Of a stretch of 64,000 nucleotides of DNA, positions 1-8,600 are shown piece after piece. Position 1 is the stretch's first letter, and each line of letters begins with the position of its first letter. This stretch comes from Candidatus Flexicrinis affinis (GTDB taxonomy: Bacteria > Chloroflexota > Anaerolineae > Aggregatilineales > Phototrophicaceae), in NCBI GenBank assembly GCA_016716525.1, contig JADJWE010000002.1:124001-188000 (forward strand), read 5' to 3'. The notes beneath the pieces are model-generated. The model did no database searches. It was not told where the DNA came from and worked only from the letters and a program-made list of their open reading frames with translations. The translations under genes and the position numbers were made by a program.

Positions 1-81
1 CGATATCGTAGTATCGCCGTCGCCGCGATCAACGAGAACGGGATCATGGGGCCGCTGTCGCCCGAGGTCGTCGTCCCGTAG
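1..81 (+). CDS. C-terminal end of a protein with an Fn3-like final strand (partial)
   Basis: The first 26 codons are open from the window edge to a TAG at 79-81. They read as the end of a larger protein (AAINENGIMGPLSPEVVVP). An alternating hydrophobic strand, an N-x-x-G turn and a closing strand are typical of the last two strands of a fibronectin type III domain. That is a family resemblance, not proof. The gene begins upstream of the window. It ends 15 bases before the next start on the same strand, so the two are probably cotranscribed. Confidence 0.45.
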   Translation, partial: RYRSIAVAAINENGIMGPLSPEVVVP

Positions 82-96
82 TATGGAGCACGCCTC

Positions 97-1464
97 ATGG
101 GCATACGCCTAGATTGGGAGTCCGATTCGGCGTCGGCGGGCAAGTCCGCATACGTCGCCACGGAAGACCCCGCGCTTAAGCGCAAGCGGGCTGCGGCTCG
201 CGCCAAGTTTCTGCTGGTGTTCACCGGCACAGCGATCGTATTCGGCGTGCTCGCGCTGGTCGTCACGTGGCGGTTGAACGAGGCCAACGCCTACATCGAA
301 TCACTGCTGCGCGACACCGTCGAGGCCGAATTTGCTGCGATGCGTATCGGCGACTGGAACGCGTTCAGCAGCATCCAGCGCAGCGCGTCCGAAGAGTGGC
401 TAGCCGAGCAGCGCGCGCTCTTCGATGATGTGCAGATCGAGAAGACCAAAGGTACAGTACAGCTCGATGGGGCCGTGCGCTCCATCGATGTCGACGGCAC
501 GCGCGGCCGCGTGCTGGTTGATTGGGTTCGCAATGGCGTTGCCATCACACAGGCGTGGTTCTACTGGCGCTACGACGACGGCTGGCGGCATGTGCCCTCC
601 GACCTGACGTTCTGGGGCGAACCGACCGAGCTGCGCGGTACCCTCGTCACCATCGCGCACCGCACGGTGGACGCCGCGCTCGCGCAGACGATGGGCGTGC
701 GGATCGAGTCGTGGATTTCGAGCACGTGCGGCCCGATCCTCGAGTGTGGCGACCTACCGCACATCACGCTCGACATCCGGCCCGACTTCTACCTGACGAC
801 GCAGTGGGATGCCCAACAGCCGTGGCGGCTTCTCGTACCGTCTCCCTATGTCGGCGGCGCGTCATCGGCGGTGCCATTCAGCGGCGCGCTGCTGGTCAGC
901 GTCGCGGACGCGATCGCGACGCGGCTTGTCGCGGTCTCGCTGGCGACCAGCCAACCGTACGATCCGGCTACGGATGCGGGTTACATCGCCAATGGTGTAC
1001 GCCAGTGGCTCGTCGCGCGGTACGCCGGCTACGAGGCGGAGAGCTCGCCGATCGCCAGCCTTGCTGCCCAGCGTGGAACGCCTGCGCTCGGCCAAATGCT
1101 GCGCGCGCTATCGCCGGACTCGTCACTGCAAGTGCTCCTCGACGCAATGGGCACGACCGGCCCAAACAGCGGCGAGATCGACTGGCGTGACTTCATTCGG
1201 TACCGCATCGTGCTAGAAGCATCGCTGGTGGCGCGCGGTGACCCGAGCGTGTCGCGCCTGTACATCGAAGAGCTGCAAAGTCGCGCGACCGAACAGCGCA
1301 TCGATCCGTCACAGCCGGTCGACGTGCGGCTGGCGCAAGCCGTGACCGCTCCAGACGGCTCACCTGCGCTGATCGCCTCCGTGATTGTCGGCGAGGGCGC
1401 AGACGCACGCGAGGAGTCGGTGTACTACTACTGGCGCGACGGGACCTGGCTGCGCGCCAGCTAA
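97..1464 (+). CDS. Membrane-anchored hypothetical protein with large extracytoplasmic domain
   Basis: 455 residues. A basic cytoplasmic N-terminus (residues 27-35 rich in K/R) is followed by one strong membrane segment at about 37-59 (FLLVFTGTAIVFGVLALVV). The remaining roughly 395 residues lie outside the membrane, probably in type II orientation. The extracytoplasmic part alternates short acidic helices with aromatic-rich strands such as WFYWRYDDGWRHVP and VYYYWRDGTWLR; two similar Y/W-rich strands near 155 and 445 suggest a repeated fold. I recognise no enzyme motif. GGAG 7 bases before the ATG supports this start. The stop overlaps the stop of the convergent oxidoreductase by 4 bases. Confidence 0.7.
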   Translation: MGIRLDWESDSASAGKSAYVATEDPALKRKRAAARAKFLLVFTGTAIVFGVLALVVTWRLNEANAYIESLLRDTVEAEFAAMRIGDWNAFSSIQRSASEEWLAEQRALFDDVQIEKTKGTVQLDGAVRSIDVDGTRGRVLVDWVRNGVAITQAWFYWRYDDGWRHVPSDLTFWGEPTELRGTLVTIAHRTVDAALAQTMGVRIESWISSTCGPILECGDLPHITLDIRPDFYLTTQWDAQQPWRLLVPSPYVGGASSAVPFSGALLVSVADAIATRLVAVSLATSQPYDPATDAGYIANGVRQWLVARYAGYEAESSPIASLAAQRGTPALGQMLRALSPDSSLQVLLDAMGTTGPNSGEIDWRDFIRYRIVLEASLVARGDPSVSRLYIEELQSRATEQRIDPSQPVDVRLAQAVTAPDGSPALIASVIVGEGADAREESVYYYWRDGTWLRAS

Positions 1465-2765
1465 GCGGAACCGCGCAAGCGCCGTAGGCCATCGCGCACT
1501 GCGCCGCGCACGACCGCTGCGGCCATCAAGCCCGGCGTGAGCAGGCGCACCGCCTCAGCCGGCACCTGACGCGTGATGTAGCGGCCCATGACCTGTTTCA
1601 GAATCGGGTCGTCGCCCATCCAACGCGCCATCAGGTCGGTCATCGGCTGCGGTATCGTGGTATACAGGCTGGCTTGAACGCGGTCGAGCAACTGGCGATA
1701 CATGCTGTACGTGCGAATTTGCACCGTCTCGTCGTACCATTCGAGCGCGTGCACCCAATCCATCTCGCCATCTCGCCACTTACGGATCGCCCAGCTCAGC
1801 GCTTTTGCCGTGTACACCGCGTTGTAGATGCCCTGCCCGTCCAGCGGGTCCTGCTGCACCAGCGCATCGCCGACCAGCGCCCATCCCGGCCCGCCGGCCT
1901 GCCGGTAAAGATTGCCGATGCGCTTGATGCCGCGCACGGACGTGACCCTCTCGGCGCCTTGAACACGGCGCCAAACGTCAGGCTGCTGTTTCAGGAACCG
2001 TAGATACAACGCCTCGCCGCTGTCTTCCTGTGCCTCAAAGATGTCAGATCGACCTTCGACAACGACGCCGCAGGTACCGTCAGCACTGTCCATCAACAGG
2101 TAGCCGATTCCCGGCTCGCCGCCGTACGCGGCCGCGACGGCGCTGCCGTCGTCGAACGGCGCCGTGCCGCGCCAGTACGCGTAGAGGATGGAGGTCGGAT
2201 GCTCGTCGTGGCGCAGACGTTCGGCGGCGTTCATCTTGCGCGCCACTGTGCTGTAGCGTCCGTCGGCGCCGATCGTCAGCGTGGCGATAATGCGGTGAGT
2301 CGTCCTGTCCGGCGCGGTTGCGATCACACCATACGCGCGACCGTCTTCCACGATGACGTCGGTCACCGACCAGCCCGTGCGCCCGTCGACGGTGGGCATC
2401 GCCGTCGCCGTGTCCCACAGCGCCGCATCGAAGCGCGCGCGGTCGACGGCATAGGCATAACGGCGTCCTGCATATTCGGGAAGTTCAAAGGGGATCGTCA
2501 CGCCTGCGCCAAGCGACTGTACCATGCGGGCAATGCGCGGCGTACCGGCCGCGTAGGCCGACTCGTCTGCACCAATCTCGTCAAGCATTTCAAGCGTGGA
2601 TGCGTTGATCAGCGGACAGCTTACCGCTGGAAGACTTGGAAACGCGGCACGCTCCAAGAGAAGCACGCGCAGCCCTTGCCTGCCTAAACGCGCCGCCAAC
2701 GTCGATCCCGCAGGTCGCCCACCGACAATGATCACATCGTAATCAGGACGCACGTTTAGCCTCAC
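1461..2765 (-). CDS. FAD-dependent oxidoreductase (geranylgeranyl reductase/monooxygenase-like)
   Basis: 434 residues. The N-terminus carries a Rossmann dinucleotide-binding motif (VIIVGGRPAGSTLAARL, from about residue 10, with the ERAAFP acidic end of strand 2), the GR2-type flavoprotein signature. A second flavin motif lies near 300 (GWALVGDALVQQDPLDGQG, matching the GD motif that contacts FAD ribityl). This is the layout of the geranylgeranyl reductase/halogenase/PHBH superfamily, whose substrates are usually isoprenoids or aromatics; the substrate cannot be read here. The GTG at 2765 lacks a good ribosome site. A second GTG at 2753 has GAGG at a proper distance and may be the true start. 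It stands alone, convergent with the gene before it. Confidence 0.8.
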   Translation of the reverse strand: MRLNVRPDYDVIIVGGRPAGSTLAARLGRQGLRVLLLERAAFPSLPAVSCPLINASTLEMLDEIGADESAYAAGTPRIARMVQSLGAGVTIPFELPEYAGRRYAYAVDRARFDAALWDTATAMPTVDGRTGWSVTDVIVEDGRAYGVIATAPDRTTHRIIATLTIGADGRYSTVARKMNAAERLRHDEHPTSILYAYWRGTAPFDDGSAVAAAYGGEPGIGYLLMDSADGTCGVVVEGRSDIFEAQEDSGEALYLRFLKQQPDVWRRVQGAERVTSVRGIKRIGNLYRQAGGPGWALVGDALVQQDPLDGQGIYNAVYTAKALSWAIRKWRDGEMDWVHALEWYDETVQIRTYSMYRQLLDRVQASLYTTIPQPMTDLMARWMGDDPILKQVMGRYITRQVPAEAVRLLTPGLMAAAVVRGAVRDGLRRLRGSA

Positions 2766-2829
2766 GATCTTTCTTGGTCATGCCGCCAAGCGTAGCATCA
2801 ATCGCTGAAGCGCAGATGAACTGCAGCGA

Positions 2830-2863
2830 AATAGAAAGCGGCCCGCGAGAATCGCAGGCCGCT
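2830..2863 (-). terminator. Intrinsic terminator after ndk
   Basis: Stem AGCGGCC/GGCCGCT (2837-2843 with 2857-2863) with an inner GCGA/TCGC stem and a three-base loop. Read on the minus strand it is followed by a T-rich run (TTTCTATTTC). It lies 24 bases past the ndk stop. Confidence 0.7.
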
Positions 2864-2886
2864 GAATGCGTGAGTGTCTCACGGGC

Positions 2887-3345
2887 TTAGTCAGGCCGGC
2901 AGATCCACTGGTCCGTGGCGCGTTCGTAGCTGATCAGCTCGGCATCGCTGAACCAGATCGGGACTTCGCGCGCGGCGTCATCTGCGTCCGCCGAACCATG
3001 AACGATGTTGCGACTGATGTGGATTGCGAGATCCCCGCGAATCGTCCCGGCAGGAGCCTCGTTAGCATGTGTGTCGCCGATCGTTAGACGGCATGCCTTG
3101 ATTGCATCCAAGCCTTCCCACACCATGGCAACGATCGGCCCGGACATGAGGTAAGTCACCAACCCGGGATAGAACGGCTTTTTGATGTGCGCGACATAGT
3201 GCTTCTCGAGGATCGCCTCGGTCGCCTGCATGAACTTCATGCCGACCAGCTTCAGGCCGCGGCGTTCGAAACGGCTGATCACTTCGCCGATCAAGCCGCG
3301 CTGCACGCCGTCGGGCTTGACCAGAATTAGGGTACGCTCAACCAT
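2887..3345 (-). CDS. ndk: Nucleoside diphosphate kinase
   Basis: Transfers the gamma phosphate of ATP to NDPs through a phosphohistidine. 152 residues from the chosen start. MVERTLILVKPDGVQRGLIG is the classical NDK N-terminus. The active-site segment appears as RNIVHGSADADDAARE, where the family has N-x-x-H-G-S-D-S; the histidine is intact and the serine after HG is kept. The C-terminal tail fits the 140-155 residue bacterial form. An upstream ATG at 3366 is possible, but AGGAG sits 7 bases before the ATG at 3345, which deciding signal I follow. The gene has its own promoter overlapping the end of the upstream gene. Confidence 0.97.
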   Translation of the reverse strand: MVERTLILVKPDGVQRGLIGEVISRFERRGLKLVGMKFMQATEAILEKHYVAHIKKPFYPGLVTYLMSGPIVAMVWEGLDAIKACRLTIGDTHANEAPAGTIRGDLAIHISRNIVHGSADADDAAREVPIWFSDAELISYERATDQWICRPD

Positions 3346-3368
3346 GATGACTCCTGTATCAGACATAA

Positions 3369-3393
3369 CAAACGGGCCTGTTCAGCCCGTTTG
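3369..3393 (-). terminator. Perfect 9-bp hairpin between the acidic protein gene and ndk
   Basis: CAAACGGGC (3369-3377) pairs perfectly with GCCCGTTTG (3385-3393) around a 7-base loop. On the minus strand the trailing bases are only moderately T-rich. It could end transcripts of the upstream acidic-protein operon. It also lies inside the ndk leader, downstream of the ndk -10 box, so it may instead shape that leader. Confidence 0.55.
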
Positions 3394-3415
3394 CGTTCGG
3401 GTTCCTAATGGTGAG

Positions 3416-3424
3416 ATTATAGCA
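3416..3424 (-). promoter_or_regulatory. Extended -10 promoter for ndk
   Basis: TGCTATAAT on the minus strand is a perfect extended -10 box. It overlaps the TAA stop (3419-3417) of the upstream gene, so ndk can be transcribed independently. Predicted start is near 3409, giving a leader of about 64 bases that contains the 9-bp hairpin. Confidence 0.65.
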
Positions 3425-5645
3425 GGTTGAGCGCGGCGCGGTAAGTGTCGAGCGCCTGCTGCAGCTTGCCACGGCGCAACAGTACGTCGCCGTACACGCG
3501 CAGCACTGCCGGGTTGGTCTTGTGGACAGGATCGCGCGTCACCCGCTCGACATCGATCTCGACTTCTTCCAGTGCAACCTCTGAGCGGATCAGCCGATCG
3601 TACGAGTCGAGCATCGCGTTGACGTCGCCGAGTTTAAGGCTGGCGCGCGCCTGATTGATGACGTTGGCTGCCTCTGACAGCGGGATCGCCGCAAGTCGTT
3701 CGGCCGCCGGGCGGGTTGGTTCGCTGCGGCGCGGGGCCGCCGTGCTCGGGGCCGGCGCGATGATCGGGGACGGCTCGGCCGGCGCTGCGTCAGCCGACGG
3801 TTCAGGATTGAGAATCTTGTACTCTTCCGTGCTGAGCGACTCGGACAGCCACGATGGCACAGTCCCGACTTCGTCGGACTCTAGCTGCGCCTGTTTCAAC
3901 CAATCCGGCAGTTCGTCCTCGAGATTGACCGGTGTCGGCATCGCGGTCGACATCGCCGCGCCTTCGTCAATCGTTGACTCATGCTCCATCCAGCTCGGAA
4001 TCGACTGCGGTTCTCCCGGTGGCAGCTCGTCCTCGACAGGCAGGTCCGCTGTTTCCAACTGAACTGCTGGCATTTCGACGGACTCAGGCTCATCTACTTC
4101 AGCCGACGACACCGGCTCGGTCGCGGCGCGCGCGGCCTCGACTTCGTGCGCTGCAGAGTCGTACCATGCCGCCAAGCGCCCCGTATCGGTCAGTCGCTCT
4201 TCGCGTTCCAATTCGAACGCTTCGACCCACGGATCATCCATTTGTACGCGGATCGCGCCGGTGTCGAGCGGTACAACCTCGATATCGCTGAAGTCGAGCT
4301 CGGGCGCTTCTTCGGCGGCCGGCTGTGCCGACATCTGGTTGAACATCTCTTCGAACTCGGCGCTTTGCTCGTCACTGACCGGCGCCGTGAGCCAATCCGG
4401 CAGATCGCCAGTCTCGGCCAACTCGGCGTCGGTCGGCGGAGGACCGACCTGTTCAACCAGCCAGCTCGGCAGATCTTCCTGTACAAGCACGGCCTCGTCA
4501 TCGAGCGCCTCGGCCGCCTCTTCGTCCTCGTCAACGACGTCTTCGCGCTGAATACCTTGATCGAGCAGCGACCCCATCCACGCTTCTACGTCTTCAGGAG
4601 GTACATCCGCTCCGGTCTCCAGCGCATCGCTAACGTCGCCGAGTCCCGGCACTTCGATCGTCGGCAGTGCCGAGCGCACGGCAATCCCCGCCGCTACGTC
4701 GACATCGCTCGGCTCGTCATCCTCACGTACACCGAGATCATCGTCGCCGATGCGGTCGAAGAACGCATCGAGGTCGTCGCTGGCATCCAGCACTTCCTTG
4801 CTGGCGGCGGCTTGCTCGGCCAATCTTTCCATCGACTGCGTGTCGGCGAAGTCTGACAGCCAGTCCATCGAGTCGTTCAATACCGCCGATACCGCCGAGT
4901 CTTCGAGGATGTCGGAGTCTTCCAGCAGCATCTCCTCATCCATCTCTTCGAACGCGTCGGCCTGACCCTCGATGCCAAATTCGAGGTCTTCCTTCAGGGC
5001 CTCGGGTTCGTCGACTTCCGGCTCGCTGACAAGACTTTCGAGCCACTCAAGCTGATCGTCGGCGGCGGCAGGTTCGAAGTCGTCCAATCCTTCCAGACTA
5101 CCGAAATCCAGCGAATCCAATGCACCGAGGTCTGGTGCAGCCTCAAGGTCCGGCATCCAGTCCTCGGCGATCTGACCTGCGTCGGAGATACCGCTCAGCG
5201 ACGCCAGAATGTCGTCAGCTTCGGGTGCTGTTTCGACGGCGTCCTCACCGATCGCGTCGGGCAGCTCGAACTCGTCAGCTTCCGACACGCCGCTCAGTTC
5301 AGCAAGGAACTGCAGCGGATTGGTCGCGTCCGACTCGGGTTCGAGCTCGGGTTCGTGTTCGGCCTGCGGCTCGGGCGCCCCCTTCGTTTCGGAGCGCATC
5401 GCAGCGATCCGGGCCGCCCGAGCTTCGTCCTCGACCGCTTTCTTCTGTGCCCACACCTCCGGATCCATGCCATACGGGATATAGCCCGGTTCGTCAATTT
5501 CGACTGAACTCGGGTCGATTTCAGGGACGTCCATATCGGCCGACGTGGTCAGGCCTTCGGTCGCGCCTTGCCGCTTGGCGAGGGCCTCCATCCACGCCAT
5601 CATCTCCTCTGGCGTCATGGAGTCGAAATCCGGCATGTTCTCCAT
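3417..5645 (-). CDS. Highly acidic tryptophan-motif protein with C-terminal TPR
   Basis: 742 residues from the ATG at 5645, which has AGAGGA 7 bases upstream (an in-frame TTG at 5648 is less likely). About 620 residues are strongly acidic and low in complexity, with roughly 13 tryptophans in short hydrophobic islands such as MAWMEAL, LEWLESL, PSWLVEQ, PDWLTAP, PDWLKQA and PSWLSES. The last 90 residues are helical and TPR-like (AVLRVYGDVLLRRGKLQQALDTYRAAL). No catalytic motif, signal peptide or membrane segment is visible, so it should be cytoplasmic. It follows its larger relative by 28 bases, probably in one operon. A scaffold role is an inference. Confidence 0.75.
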   Translation of the reverse strand: MENMPDFDSMTPEEMMAWMEALAKRQGATEGLTTSADMDVPEIDPSSVEIDEPGYIPYGMDPEVWAQKKAVEDEARAARIAAMRSETKGAPEPQAEHEPELEPESDATNPLQFLAELSGVSEADEFELPDAIGEDAVETAPEADDILASLSGISDAGQIAEDWMPDLEAAPDLGALDSLDFGSLEGLDDFEPAAADDQLEWLESLVSEPEVDEPEALKEDLEFGIEGQADAFEEMDEEMLLEDSDILEDSAVSAVLNDSMDWLSDFADTQSMERLAEQAAASKEVLDASDDLDAFFDRIGDDDLGVREDDEPSDVDVAAGIAVRSALPTIEVPGLGDVSDALETGADVPPEDVEAWMGSLLDQGIQREDVVDEDEEAAEALDDEAVLVQEDLPSWLVEQVGPPPTDAELAETGDLPDWLTAPVSDEQSAEFEEMFNQMSAQPAAEEAPELDFSDIEVVPLDTGAIRVQMDDPWVEAFELEREERLTDTGRLAAWYDSAAHEVEAARAATEPVSSAEVDEPESVEMPAVQLETADLPVEDELPPGEPQSIPSWMEHESTIDEGAAMSTAMPTPVNLEDELPDWLKQAQLESDEVGTVPSWLSESLSTEEYKILNPEPSADAAPAEPSPIIAPAPSTAAPRRSEPTRPAAERLAAIPLSEAANVINQARASLKLGDVNAMLDSYDRLIRSEVALEEVEIDVERVTRDPVHKTNPAVLRVYGDVLLRRGKLQQALDTYRAALNLL

Positions 5646-5673
5646 CAAACGTTCCTCTCAGCGTCCCCGAACG

Positions 5674-8600
5674 CTAGTTCGTCTGGGCGTCGTCGTCGAA
5701 GCGCAGCCAATCCGGAAGCGCGTCGTCGTCGTTGTCCGCCGTAGCGACCGGCGCGCTGGTCTGCGTCTCGTCGCGCAGCACACGCAGCCACACGGGCGGT
5801 TCGTCAAACGGGAATCGTATCGACCTGCGCGAGGGCGCACCGACCTTCGGCGGCGCCAACTCTTCATCGACGATATTGGTCAGCCAGCTAAAGTCGCTCT
5901 TGCCTCCGTTGAAGAATTCGCCACTTTCATCGGAGTCGGCGTCTTCCTGTGCACCAACATTAACCTCCAACCCCGGCACCATAGCGTTAAGCCAGTCCGG
6001 CGAGTTGGCGGCGGAAGCGGTCAACGTCTCATCGACAGGCGGTTCGGGCTCAAGCAGGTCTGCGTCGTCCAAGATTTCTCCCGAGAGTTCCTTCTGCACT
6101 TCAAGCTGGCCGGAAGGCACGTCGGCATCGAGCATGGCGGCGACCGGCGTGCCGAGTTCAAGCTCGTTGTCCGGCTCCAGCTCGAGCGTCTCTACTGCCT
6201 CGGTCGATTCCTCGCCCTCGATGTAGCTCAATTCGTAGCTGGGCTCGCCGGCGTCCTCAAGCTCGGACTGAATGTTGGTGGCGTCGCCAATCACGTTCTG
6301 GCTGTCGTCCAGCCATTCCAGATCGCCCGAGTCCGCCGCGGCTTCATCAGCGGCAGGTTCGACATCCTTCAGCCAGTCGGGCGCATCGTCGTCAGGCTCG
6401 GCGGCCATGCGGCCCGTGTCAACCTCGGAGAACCAGTCGGGTTCCTGAGGGACGGGCACCGAATCCGCCATCTCCTCGTCTTTGTCCAGCCAATCCAGCG
6501 CTTCGTCAGCGGCTTCCGAAGCAGCTACTGCACCAGCACCCGCCGCTGTGAGCCAATCGGGGATGTCGCCATCTTCCGCTTCGGCATCTGCGGCCACAGC
6601 CGCAGGACGATCGGAATCGTCTTCGTCGACGGCGTTCAACCAGTCGAGTGATTCGCCGGCGGCGTCGGCGGGTTCACCTATCGCTTCGGCCGCTTCTTCG
6701 TCCGCCGAAGTGAGCCAGTCGAGCGATCCGTCCACCTGTTCGCCGGCTTCGCTCGCGACCTCGGCAGCGTCCTGCCCTGCTGTGTTCAGAAAGTTCAGAA
6801 AGTCGTCATCCGCGGCTTCGTCCTGTGCCCCGGTATCGCCCGTGACCCCGGACGGCTGCCACTCGGGCGATTCATCTGCGGCTTGCGCGGTCGCGGGCGA
6901 CCAATCGGTTGAACTGTCTGCGTCGTCCTCTGCGCTGTCTGTTCTGGAGTCCGCCTCGTTCAAGGTGGCCATCCAGTCCGGCATTTCGCCGGAGTCGGCT
7001 TCACCCGCTTCCGCGGCGACATCTGCGCTGTCCTCAGGCTTGACCTCGTCCGGCGAGTCGCCGCTCAAGGCAGCAGCGCCAGCAGCGGCCGCCCCGGCAA
7101 CGCCGATCCAGTCGGCCAGCTCAGAAACGGCGTCACCAGCTTCGGCCGGCTGATCTGGCACGGCATCACCCTCGAACGATTCGGGTTGAATCGGCATCGG
7201 TTCGACATCGTCCGATGCTTCCGCTGCCGGTTCGGCCTCGCTAAACAGCCACTCACCGGCCTCGTCAGCCGCCTGTGCCTCAGGCTCGGGCGACTCATCA
7301 CGCAGCGCTGCTATCCAGTCCGGCACGTCTTCGCCTTCGATTTCATCTGCGCCAGGGTCCCAAAGGTCCGAAACGTTCGGATCATCCGCGGCAGATAAAG
7401 CCGCAGCCTCGGCCGCATCCACTGGATTCGACACTTGAGCGAGCCAATCGGGAATCGCTTCGTCCTCGTCTTCTTCTGAAGTTGGCGCTGCATCCCAGTC
7501 GATGTCGTCAGATCCCGAATCGGCCGGCGCCGTCGCCATCCAGTCGAATTCCTCCTTGGCCTGCGGGGCTTCGGGCTGAACGTCGCTGGGTTCGCTTTCA
7601 GGCTCTTCGCGCGGCGCTTCGTGGTCGCTCATCGGGCTGTCTCCCTCTACGTTTTCGCCATCTGCCTTCATAAAGGCCAGCAGTCCGGTCATACCTGTCG
7701 ATGTCGCTGTCGGTTCTTCAGTCGTCTCCGGCGTCTTGCGGGGTGCGGCCGGGTCGACCAGCGCCTCGGTCGGCTTGTACGTGACCTCGACGACCTCGTC
7801 CACCAGCTCTAGCCCGTCCTCTTTTGCCCACGCGAGCGGGTCGGCCTCTTCATCGGTCTCGCCTTCAACCGTGACGCCCGCTTCCTGCATCCATGCGAGC
7901 GGATCGGCTTCAGCGGCATCCAGTTCGACGCCGTCTTCGACATCAAGCGCATCCGACCAGCGACGGCCCGGAGTTTCCTCGCCTTCGACCATTTCGATGT
8001 CGTCGTGTTCGCGCAGCCACGCGAGCGGATCGGAATCACTTTCGTCGGTCGCGCCAGCCTCAACGGCGGCCGCGGGTTCGATCGACTCGTCAAGTTCGCG
8101 CGCGACATCGCCGGAGTACGCTTCAAGCTCGCCGGTCGGGCTGAGCAAGTCCTCCAACTGCGGCATATCGTCTTCGCTTGCACCCTCAGACGCATACACT
8201 TCGTGATCGACCGTGCCGCTGCGCATCCACGCAAGCGGGTCCTCGGGGTCGATGTCGGCGACTTCGGGCGCGACGTTTTGCTCGTCCTGCTCGCCTGCCG
8301 CCGCCAGTAAGCCGGTCAGGCCGGTTCGCTCGGCTGAAAGGTCCGGGCGGGGTTCTTCGGTATCCAGATCGCCGAAGGCAGTGAAGTTCTTCAGGAATTC
8401 GTCGAAGTCTTCGATCGGCTCGGCATCCGCTTGAGCGTCGATCGCCGACATATCCAGCCAGTCCTCGGCTGCGGGCGGGGTCTCAGGCTCGGCGGCGGCC
8501 ATTTCAGTCGTCGCGCGCTCCTGTTCCGCCTTCATCGTGGTCATCGACGGCAGCGTATCGCCTTCGTCGGCGGCCTGATCTTCGATCCACTGCTCGACCT